From: Brugia malayi
Lineage: Eukaryota; Nematoda; Chromadorea; Rhabditida; Onchocercidae
Length of the DNA stretch: 64,000 nucleotides
Direction of reading: 5' to 3'
Assembly: GCF_000002995.4 (NCBI RefSeq)
Contig: NW_025062476.1
Location: 8,492,501-8,556,500, forward strand
In this document: positions 39,088-50,180 of the stretch, in pieces
Layout: every line of letters begins with the position of its first letter
How positions within the stretch are numbered: the first letter of the stretch is position 1
The notes under the pieces: generated by a model
The model's input: only the letters and a program-made list of their open reading frames with translations
What the model was told of the DNA's origin: nothing
Database searches by the model: none
Translations under genes and position numbers: made by a program

Positions 39088-39369
39088 GTAACTTATTACT
39101 ATTGTCACGATTCATTGCTGTTCTTTATCACTGTAAAAACAATTACAGCAGTTCGAGCTTTTTTCTTGGCTATAGTAGTCACTAGGCTACACTTGGCCAG
39201 TATCGATTTTATTGCAATAATTAAGTGGAACTAAAGCTAATCCATCTGTCTGCACTATAAAACAGGTTCCCATCATTATGCACTTGCATTTTCTGCTCCA
39301 GTAAAATTCCTTTTTTCTGAATTGTTTTGCTCTATATTTGACTGAACAACCTTTCAATTCATCCATTAG

Positions 39370-42300
39370 AAACTGTGTTTTTCTTGGAAAAACAAGTTGG
39401 AAGACCTGGATCTGGCGACGAAGACCCAGGGTGAACTTCCGCAACCAGACGACAAAATTTCTGAGCTACCAAGCACACCAAGCCCGTCTTCATCGATCAT
39501 CGCGCCACCACGGCAACAGCCAAGGTTATCTGCTGATTTCTTTATAACATACTAATCAAGGAGAATTTACTAATGAATAACCGTATGTGATTGTGTGTGT
39601 GTATGTGTGCATATGTATTTGTGTATTTCTAGTATCCCCTCATTATCATTCACCTTGGAGGTATAGTTGTATTGAACTTTTAAATCTGTTTTAGAGTCAG
39701 GATTTTCAAAATGCTATAGGAACTGAGCAATCCTTTTTAAAATTATCGGATTTTTGTCTGTACCTTGGACATAAGGGGTAATGAATTTTTTGTAAAAGGA
39801 TGAAAATCAATGAAAAAAATTGGCAAATGCAACACAAAACATTAAATTCTGATCAAAGAGATCAAGTATTTCTTGTACACTATCTTTCGCTCCCGTATTT
39901 CACTTTTTTTAATATTAAGTTTCAGGTCAGGTAGCAGACAACCAACAACTTTTTCGGAATGGCAACTACTTGCTGTACTTCATCGGGCCAATTTATTGCA
40001 GTATTACGACGAATTTATTGCTCAAGGTTGAAGGATTTATATATTTCTTACCAAATTTTTTTATGTTCATATTTTTCTGCGTTTCCGATTGTTACTAATG
40101 TTCGAATTCTGTCTGCTTCTTCTGTCTTATTTCCGTTCTTGACAAGTCGAAAATATAACGGCTGACTACTTCATTTTTTATTGTTTGCATTTTGGGCAAG
40201 TGATACAACATCAAGCAATTTCGAACTGATAAATATACCTGTTCGCAGTTCCATTACCGGTATTTCGCTAGAAAAATGTTATTGCTTTAATCCATACATC
40301 AACAGAACATCGATTTTAGCGGTTTTAAACCATTTTTATTGAAGTTTAATATATTTTAAGTTGTGTTAGGTCATTTTCTTATATTTTTTTAATCATTCTC
40401 TATCAAATAAAATTAAATGTGATCTTTTCATATAATATCCCTTCCCTTCTTTCTTCCTTCGAAACAGTTAACTTAATGAGTTAGTGATAATGTGATGAGT
40501 TGATTCATGGCTGTGTGAAATTATGCATCAGTAATCTAATTCATATAACCTGATGGTTATATGAATTAGATTTCTCTGAAAAAACATAATGTAGCATAAA
40601 TTTTTCAAACTTTCAACAGATATAAGCCACTGCTAGTGGATCCATGTATTTTTCGCTTTAATTAATATGAGTTATGTACACTTAGTTTTTAAGTTATTTT
40701 CGACACACTTAGTTGAAGACTGTAAAATGTTAAAATATATGACTGGAATACTTTTCATTTACGGAAACCCGGAGTTACCTCCATTTATGAGTATTGTTGT
40801 TATTCTGCAATAGTGTTACATATTGTAAATTGAAAGAAAATATGATAAGAAATATGGAAAATTAATTCCGAAATCTTCGCAACTTCTCTAAATTCCTACA
40901 CTTTGAGATAAACTTGTCATATCTGCTGTTCGCTATATGAAATATTTTGAAATCTTTAGAAGCTAGTTTCTGGCTACATTATAAGAAACAAAGCTGATTT
41001 TTAATTGTGTTAGGAAATATTTTCCATTTTTCAAAATTTGCAATTAGATTTTCATATTTATATTACGTGCGTCTTTGTCGCTGATTTCTTGACGAACAGA
41101 GAAGATTTAATGCCGTCTTTAACTTACTTCATTTTACCATCACACGGTAATAGATTTTCAGTTTTTAGGTGGAGATGACATCAATCAATTTATGACATGC
41201 GACGAACATGAATTCCTAGAAATAATGTCAGTAGTTGGAATGGCCTCAAAACCGCTTCATGTCCGAAGATTTCAACGAACACTCACTGTTAGTAATTTCT
41301 ACAATAATTATTTTGAGTGCAATTTCACTCATATTTTTCTTTGCAATGATTCAGCACATTTTTATAACTATTTCCCACTACTTAAACTAAATTTTAATTG
41401 AAAATTTTGTTGCTGTTGAAGATACAAGATTACTTAAGTCCAAATTTGAAAATATGCAAGTGTTTAAAAATGTATGTACACCTATGTGTAGTGAATTTGT
41501 GGAATATTATAATCGAATGTAAGTTTGAGATTAATTTGAGGAATTCAGTAAAGATCCGGATGCATTCAGTCTGGTTGCTATACAGCAGATCGGTTTACCA
41601 CCTGCTGCTGCAAGCTATGGATACATCCCACCAACATCATCAGCTACACCAGCTACTGCACTGCAATTCCTCTTGTCATCACAAAATCTAGCTGCTGCAA
41701 GTTTGGCTGTTGCTGCTGGTTTGCCATGCACTAGTCCGTCTATTAGTGTAATTTTTCAATTTTTTTTTTAGAAAATTATCGAAAATTTTGATTGTTAAAC
41801 AAGCCTAAGCACATAGTATTGTGATATTATACTTTTTTTTTTTTTTTTAAATTTTAAATTATGGAAAAACAAGGCAGGTTACATTTCTCCTCTCTTTTAT
41901 TCATTTGGCTAATCAATTTTTAGAATTTTTTCTAGAATGATCAAAACTCGCCGCGATCGCTGCTACAGCCACTAGTATCAGGTCGGTTGAGGCTTATTCA
42001 GATAATTTCCTATAACTTTATAATTACTACGATTAGCTTGCAGTAGTTCAAAAGTGTTTCAAACTTTTTACTGATCCCAATTGCTTATGACTTGATTTAA
42101 TCAAAAAGCAACTGATGCTAACGGGAGAACACAAGTTTCGAGTGCAGTTTTTGAAATAAATTATCATAATAATGATCCTGATAGTTTCCGAAATTAATTT
42201 AAATTCTTGTCCAACTCGTTTTATTGTAGCATAATTTAATGACCTCCTCTTTAAATTAAAGTGATTAGGATTTCTGTGAGAGATTAATCAAAAGTCAATT

Positions 42301-44275
42301 ATAGCATCGGAATCGCTGCATGAATTATTCAATGCTGCAACGGTGGCAGCGGTAGCCGGAGTAGGTACGTCGGGAACAACATCTACCACAGCAACTATTA
42401 GTGCTACGGCAAATGTAATGGCCGGTGATTTCCTGACGAGTTTAGTGGCTGGTATACCGCAATCCAGCAGCGGTGCTGCATCCAATTCCATGCATGGATT
42501 GGAGTCAGTAACATCATCCAAGATGACGTCCTTATGTACAGAAAGTACATCCGCAACATCCGGCTTACTTCAACTTTCTGTTGGTTCTCCGACAAGCAGT
42601 AACGAAGCAAATTGCGATTTCGATCAGCTAGGAGTAGGTGAGTAAAGATAATTGTCATCTTTCTTGGTTTGAGGTAGGCACTAATTGAAAGTTACAAGTA
42701 GAGGATGATAAAAATTGTCTCCTTCTTCTCTTCTGCCGTCTATGGATATGTCAAAATATATCGAAATTGGTTGTAAAGGATTTATTATAATATTTCTGAA
42801 GGGACAAATACGACATCCGAAACACCAGTATTGACGGAGGCTCAAATTGGAAGACTTGCTCAGTGTTCCCATCGTCTTATCGAACAAATGCCGCAGCTAG
42901 AACCCAAATTGATACAGAATAAAAAGAAAATCAGTCGGTAAGAAGTTACTTAACTTGCCAGTATTTCTTTAGAATGTATCAATTTGGGTTTTTCCTTTAA
43001 ATTTACTGGACTTAAATTCAATTGAATTAGGAGAAAATATACTGAATGTTAGTATTAACCATAGTGCGGTAAGTGATATTGGTCCTTATTTACTGAAGTT
43101 GGTCATGCTAAACTGCCTAGAATTTGCAATTTCTGTTGTTTTGTAACAGTAGTTGTAGACTATTTTGAAAGTAATTGTGTGGTAAATATTGATGGAAAAA
43201 ATGTTGTGGGAATAAACTTGGATGATTCAAATCAATTTATTTAAGATTTTTTTCTTAAGGGAACTACTCGATGTGATGCAGTTACCGTTCGGTTCACCCC
43301 AACGTCTACAAGAATATCGGAGATATTCAGCAATTTATGGGCGTTTCGATGCGAAACGTAAACCGGATAAGCCGTTAACTTTGCATGAAGTTTCAGTAAA
43401 TGAAGCAGCAGCACAGTTATGCCTTCGACAACCTGCGCTTTTGACCAGGCGTGACGAATTGTTTCCACTTGCTCGACAGGTTCGAGAATTTTGAAGTGAA
43501 AATCTTGCAGATTTTCGAAATTTTTGTTTATTCCCATCATCTGATCGTTTTTTATAGTTGTCTTATCCTCTTGCAGGTAGTAAAGGATGCGGGTTATAAC
43601 TATGTTAAAGGAATGAAGAAAGGTGATGCGGATACAAAAAGGCAACGTTCGCTAGTTGTAATGGATTTATTTTACCCTAGTGAACCGTCTCAATCTCCAC
43701 AGAGCTCTGCTTCAGCTGGGTAAATTTATTTATTATTGGTTTGAGAAGTGTTTTAGGATTTACGACAATGTCTACTTCATCTACTATAGTTGTTTAAATG
43801 CAGCTATAGAAGTTTAATCAATTTGATCAACGACTGAATTACTCAATTATACAATGGCTATAAATAAGGTTTTGGTAAGGTTAATTAATGTTTATTTTAA
43901 ACTCAAATATTTGTTACTGATTAAGAGTGATTTCACAAAAATGAATAGATCATTTCAGTTAATACTGAAAATTGCAGAAGCCCAGGGCTAGACGAAAGTA
44001 TTGTTGATTCCGGAAACGAATTAACTGCCGCATCATCGTCATCTTCACTGATAGCAATGATTGGTAATCGTGATGACACTGGACCGATCATTACGTCCAA
44101 TAGGAAAAAACGTCGTCGAGAATCATCACAAGAACAGGAACAACTAGAATTATCGTCAACTGTGGTACCTCTTATAACATCCGAAAAACAGCAAAGATTA
44201 GTCGTTAAACGACATGCTGCTATTGAGAAACAACAATGCAGTACAACCAATAATGCTACTAATGATGACACATAA
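39370..44275 (+). CDS. mab-10: NAB-family transcriptional co-regulator (NCD1 and NCD2), MAB-10 orthologue
   Basis: NAB proteins bind EGR-type zinc-finger factors in the nucleus and modulate their targets; in C. elegans MAB-10 acts with LIN-29 in terminal hypodermal differentiation. Exons: 39370-39524, 39926-40026, 41169-41287, 41541-41747, 41936-41981, 42305-42637, 42802-42937, 43260-43479, 43577-43719, 43978-44275, all phase-consistent, giving 585 residues from the first sure exon. NCD1 is unmistakable ([40 protein letters not shown]). A long Ala/Ser/Thr-rich linker follows. NCD2 lies at about 325-465 ([45 protein letters not shown]). RKKRRRE near the C-terminus is a probable nuclear localisation signal. 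The initiator ATG is not certain: 39019-39087 (ATG, donor GTAACT, phase 0) would join in frame and is a candidate first coding exon. Confidence 0.92.
40533..40572. repeat. Perfect 18-bp inverted repeat with 4-base loop
   Basis: In the mab-10 intron 40027-41168, AATCTAATTCATATAACC (40533-40550) is followed by TGAT and then its exact reverse complement (40555-40572). Such a perfect hairpin could form in the nascent RNA or as a cruciform. Its role is unknown. Confidence 0.85.
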
Positions 44276-47183
44276 TTCTCTGATAATCTTTAAAAAGGTA
44301 TCATTTAATGATTAAATGCAATATCGATCAATCATCAGTCGATAATTGATGCCTTTCAGTGCTATGTAAGACAGGCATTCTAAAAGTCTAAATTTTACAA
44401 ATGAGAGATATTTTATATAATATTGATCTCATTAGTTGTCTAAGGAAGAGGGAATAGTACTTTTGCTTTATCGCTGTAAGGAATGCTGTTAATTGCTTTC
44501 ATGCTTTCGGATTCATTCCTATATAGTTTTACACAACTATTACTTTGCTTTATTCATCCCTCAGTCGTGGTAATTGGTTCATAACTTCTAGGAACTTCTG
44601 CCATTAATATTCCTAGGGACAGCTTCCAGCCAATTTCGGGTCATTTGTGTCTCTTTGAGACGTCATTTTCGGGTAGATTTGATAAGCAATCTGATTCATG
44701 ACATTTTCGGTTGAGAATTTTAACTTTCTTTTACGCGTTTTGATCAGACTTCTTTTAGTTCTTTCACGTTCGCTTCAGATGTGTCAGGTTTTCTGTTCCT
44801 TTCAAGTTTTGTAAATCAACTACTGATGTTTCAATAAAATGAACTGAGGAGATTACTACCAAAATTTTAGTAGATGTTGGTCGGTAGAAAACGCAAACAT
44901 CAGCATTTATTTTTGAGCATTACTGAGACATTGCCAAGCAAAAATGTATTGTGATTTTCTCTTCAAAAGAATTTTTCGATTGTTTACAAAACAATCATTT
45001 GATTTGATCGCAAACTATTCATATAAAATTGTGATATTTCTCATTTTTCTGCATATAAAACATCGTGCAGCAGTGGAAATAAAGAACAAAATCGTCTTCA
45101 CCAAAAGGAACAAAATTTGTTATATAATAAAAACAGGAATTGTTTAATAACATCTGGAGGGAATGATACATTTTATAATCCAAAGTTTATAATCTTTCTT
45201 CTAAAAACATTAAAGGCTATCAGTGTTAACAGTTCGCCACTAAAACACGAGTTTTCATCAGTGACATTTGGGATTTACATTTTCACGTGAATTAGTTGAC
45301 TTTTGAACTTAGTATGGGACGGGCTGTTAATGTGTTCAGAATGATTTTTTGCTACGTATTAAACTGAAAGTAACAAGCAGAGTTTCATTGCTGTATCGTT
45401 TTGTTTAGGCGGAGAAGATTCATTTTAATAACAGTCAACACTTAAGCCAGTATATATTTAACCATTTCGCTTGATTAGCATTTGTTTTTGAAAGTTCTTT
45501 TCAAGAAATATTTGGTTCATGCAGAAGCTATATTTTCGGGAAAGTGAATCCCAAATCATTACACAACTAGGCTTGCAAGACTTACATTAGTCAAAAGAGA
45601 ACTATGGTAATTTTGTCAGAAGTTAATTCATATGTTCCTACGATATAGAATTCTTCTTTCATAAGCCGATACATTCTTTGAACTCATTTCCGTTGGTCAA
45701 AGGCAAGTTAAGTATTGTCGGTAAGGTAAAGTTTGATTAACTTTTGAAACTGTGGTTGTCCAATATATTCTCGGGTTTTGTCACGAACTGAGCTGTTTGG
45801 TGAAGCTGCAGAGTTTGCTGAGTGCATTTGTATCTAATGATTCCATCAAATTCAGAAAGCTGTAATGAATCAGATTGAAGGTAACGATAATGTCTATAAT
45901 ATTTTTTAGTGCAAATTAATTTTCCATGAAAACGGTTGTGGTATGCAATTTACTTTCCATAAGAAGTCACACGTCACTATCCGATCGAGAAGTGATCCGT
46001 TGTTGTTGTTGTTTGATCATCGGAGAAACAAAAAAACCAAACTAATTTACTTTAAATATCAAATTCAATCATTATGCATTTTATCTTCAAGGTACTTATC
46101 TCTATCACAAAACTTGAGTGGAATTCCATTAAATCTTGTGAGCAGTTTCTGAGCCAATTGTGCTGTTGATAGCAAAAGTTTTTTCTGCTTCTTAAATTCA
46201 TGTAAATAAACGTTCGAGTCTACAGTTTGTCTATCATTTCTTTAATCTAAAATAGATTGAATAAATAGGAAGAGAGGAATATAAGATATGAGTATTGAAA
46301 TCATATATAATATTGCAACAGTCCTTTGAAAACACAGTACAAAATTATATAATTACTTCTTCATTAACTAATATTGATGAAAAATATTCTCTAAGAAATG
46401 AGGACGAAATGAACTTGCAAAACATTTATGTACGGCCTGTGGTAAGCTGAGTTCAACCTATAGTATGTACTAATCGGTAAAAAATTATCGATTGTCGCCT
46501 ATGCATTTTCAAAGCTTTAATAAGTCTCAACTTACCATATTCCATCAACATATTATGAACATAATTAGAGGTAGGAGTCCTGGAGATAACATGTCGTTTT
46601 ACGACTACTGAAATTTTCCATCTTGAACAAGAAATAACAGACTTTTGAAATTTTGTTTGGATTGGAATTACAAGTAATGGATTTTCTGAATGCTTTACAT
46701 TTGAGAAACTTTCTAAAGTTGCATTTGGAAGATCTATAATTTTTTTTATCTATTAGAAAAATACGATTTAACGACAACTCGTTATTTATGTGGAATGGAT
46801 TTTTCCTTTTCGTTCTTTTTCTAGGAAATGAAAAAATAAATTAATCTTGCTTTAACCATTAAACAATGCATTTCCTTGTACCTTCAAATCAATTAAGATT
46901 TGCGATCTCATTCATTATCTCCCCGTGATTAATAAGCAAAATTATGCATATCTAAATTATTATTTTCAAACAAATATCATTCTCAGTTCTTTCACTTTGA
47001 TAATTTTCCTACGACATATATCCCTCCCAGATTTTTTCGTAAGTTTTCAGCATAACTAAATGTATCAAAACCATTATCAATCTTCGTATTAAAAAAAATA
47101 ATAACAATAAAATGCAGATGATTTTTACGCTTCCTTTTTCTCATTTTTGGATTTCAAAGTTATTTTATAAGTTATCAATCATT
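44276..47183. other. mab-10 3' UTR and intergenic DNA
   Basis: The first 580 or so bases are likely the mab-10 3' UTR, ending after the AATAAA at 44833. Beyond it I found no supported gene; frames of 60-70 codons at 44944-45147 and 45943-46152 look like chance frames. Confidence 0.45.
44833..44838 (+). terminator. Polyadenylation signal, probable mab-10 3' end
   Basis: AATAAA is the first strong signal I see after the stop at 44275, implying a 3' UTR of about 580 bases. Confidence 0.5.
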
Positions 47184-47471
47184 TTTTCCAAGCTATTACG
47201 ATATCTCTTCGCATTATTAATAGCCAAATTAGCTAAATACCTGCTATGTGAATGTGAAAATTTGAAGGAACGATTGAAGGAAATAAAACTTCCAAATTGA
47301 ATCAGAGCGCAACGTGTAATATCGCTTGAAGCAATGTTTATTTTTCATATAACTTGAGGGATTACAAAGATTTTTACTAACATCAAAAGTACATGCATGT
47401 TCTATCCTATTGAATTTGCAAAAGAGTCGGGAATTGAACTTACAACCTATGTGCGATAAATGAATGTATAA
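47184..47471 (-). repeat. Dispersed 288-bp repeat, copy B (inverted)
   Basis: Reverse complement of 29624-29911, same length, one visible substitution. The flanks are unrelated to those of copy A. No obvious target-site duplication or terminal inverted repeat is seen at its borders. Confidence 0.85.
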
Positions 47472-50180
47472 GAATAATTTTGAATTTCAAATGAATGACA
47501 TGTTATATGATTTCATGGTACTTTCCTTCAAGTGAGTAGAGCCACTAATTTCTAGCTTGTATTTAATCTGAAATCTAGAACAATTACACTTTTTTGGATT
47601 TGATATAAATAAAAAAGAATTATTCTGCAACATTGGAACTTCTGCGACATTCTGACACCACAGTGTGCAAGTAGATTTACCTCTAAAATTTGCACTTCTT
47701 TGCCCTTAAAACTTTTGCCTCACTCAAACTGTAATTCTAAAAAGTGAGATAGAGGTTCTATAGTGCTGACATGTTGTTTCGATGGTAAATATCATTCATC
47801 TTATATGTCATGTGTTAAACAATAAGGTATTGTGTTTTTAACTGATTAGACTTATGAGCTGTATGAGCGAGTGATTACTGGGAGTTAGTTATCTTGGCAG
47901 GTACTCGGTTCTCTTTGACAATTTGTATTCTCAAGCAATAACAATCGCTTCAATTTCAATGTCATTACTGGAGAATACCTATTCCCAAGCGAACCATTAA
48001 TCAGAAGAAAGGATAGCTTTGGCATTTGATAGAATAAATTGACTCGTGGGATTGAAGTAGTCACTATTTACCCCATTGATAAAAGAATTATTAATTAAAT
48101 TAAAATCTGATTAAATAAGTAAATTTTTAGAAACACCAAAAAAAAGATAATAAAGCAATTTTACAATGAAACAACTTCAAAAGCTAACGTACGTATATAA
48201 AAGCTAATGTATTTACAATAAATTAATTTTGTTGAATGCGGTTGGATCGAAATGCAGTATATTTATTAATAATAGTTACGATTTCTTCTACGTCTCCACA
48301 CGCCTAAATATTTGTAACTTATTTTACTACAATAAATTAATGTATTGTGTGAAGATTAGAAAAATTTTTTACCATAGCTGTAGGAAATTTGAACAGATTT
48401 AAATTTGATGACTAAAAACTAAGGAATAAATCGAGAAAGGAAATTGAAAAATTAAATAATAATCTCAATGAAGTGCAACGCATAATAAGGTATGGGTACA
48501 TTTCTAAATGATTATGATTCTAATAATTCTAAATGACGGTAGATATATGATTAAGCCATTAATAAAATACTGAAAAATTAAAGAAGGAAATTTGAAAGGG
48601 TATAATTTAAGTAGTAAAATATTACTTAACATATCAATCAGTTTGCTTTTTTGCTTTTGCCATGATAGAAGTGAAGAAAAAAGCGATTTGTTGGGAGCAC
48701 TAATATTTTGGCTAGATAGTTCACATTACATTTGTGTTCAATTGGCTAATTTCATCAGAAGGATATTATGTTATATTTCGATAGATACTTATTTTACTCA
48801 CATATACTTGCCATTGAATTCTCTGAGAGAAGTATATCGGCTAAATAATTGCAGTTTAACCATGTTTTATGAAAGTTGCAGTGCTACGAAATCTAATGAA
48901 AGAGAAGAGGGCAAATTCATCAGATCTGCATCTCGAAACTGTCGTGATGCACAGTGCCTCCAAGATAATAAATAGAAAGTAAGAGATTTGCAAACTAGAA
49001 ACAAATATGATTATATTTTTTTTCAAAGTTCACAAAGTTTTTTCAAAATTAATTTTTGAAAGAGCTTTTAATTACATTGAAATGAGAAAAGAAAAATTTC
49101 TGATCTATCATGCGATATCATACAGAAGGAATCCAAATGACTGCAAATAGTTTTAGTCACGACAGGAAACAAATTTGGAGAGCAATGAAAGTGTCAGTCT
49201 TTCAAATGATCTATGAAGGTTGCCGCTTGGCATTACTTTTAGCAGTCGAAAGAGCAAAAGGAATGAGCAAAAGAGAACTACAAATTTTCGTCATCCTTTA
49301 ATGAAGTATGCTTGAAGGCGCAAAAATGAAGTCGCCAGCGGAAGATATGTTTTTGTAAGTGGATGAACATAAATAACAATTTTTTTTTCTGATAATCACT
49401 AGTAATTGTTTTTCTTTTCGATGACTGCAAAAATCATTGTAATTTAAGGGAATGGGCTGTTAATGGTAAAAGTAATCATTCAATAATAGAACACTGTGAT
49501 AAATTAAAACCAAATAACTTCCCAACAAAGACAAAAAATGAAGAAAATTGAAATTTTAACATTTAAATTAGATGACTGTTGTACAGATATGCTAGTGTTT
49601 GTCAGACGAGATATGGTAAACAAAGAAAGAAATAAATAAAAATCAGTCAAGAAATGGGAAAAAGAATTTTGGAATTTCAGTGCTAAGTTCGATTTTATTT
49701 TGTGAATTTTCCAGGAATTTCAATTAAAAAAAAATGTCGGAAGAGCATCAGCAATAGCTTGGTTCAGGAAGAGAAAATGGGAAAAACTGAAAATAAATTG
49801 GGTTGGCTGATTGATTACTCTTCAGGATGTTGTCTGTTACGTGTGTGTCGAGTGGCTTTGTTGGTACAATTACAAAATGATACGTCTAATGATTATTGCC
49901 CTTGTCAATGTCCATCTCTCCTCCTCTTTCAAATTCACGTCCATTTGTGTGGTATCTACCGTACGCTGCACTTCATCCTATCAAATTATTCACCTTCAAT
50001 GAGAAATGTACAAAGAGGAATTTAAGTTTTATTACATAGATCAACTTGATTGAAATGTGTTGACAGATATGACAGATTTTTCCATGCGAAGAAATAAAAA
50101 TTGACAAAAAAAGATGAGAAAAATGCTAGTGTTACTCAAAAAGTGAAGATTAGTTTTTAAATAGAGTCATTTTTAAGTCG
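47472..50180. other. Gene-poor interval with two weak coding-like islands
   Basis: A 127-codon plus-strand frame ends at 48975; its lower half (NSLREVYRLNNCSLTMFYES, SASRNCRDAQCLQDNK) looks more protein-like than average, but it has no ATG in its first 90 codons. Around 49830-50000 a slightly GC-richer patch is open in several frames. Neither has splice or family support. Confidence 0.35.

Noticed and set aside
41471..41517. Extra mab-10 exon between NCD1 exons (an open stretch ending in EYYNR before a GTAAGT)
   Set aside because: Its phase does not fit the exon ending at 41287, while joining 41287 directly to 41541 gives [13 protein letters not shown], which matches the NCD1 end expected for NAB proteins.
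42288..42521. Minus-strand Ala/Val-rich frame over the mab-10 linker exon
   Set aside because: Antisense shadow of the low-complexity Ala/Thr/Ser-rich exon, which fits in phase with the NAB gene.
47112..47300. 62-codon plus-strand frame
   Set aside because: Its 3' two-thirds is the inverted copy of the same dispersed repeat.
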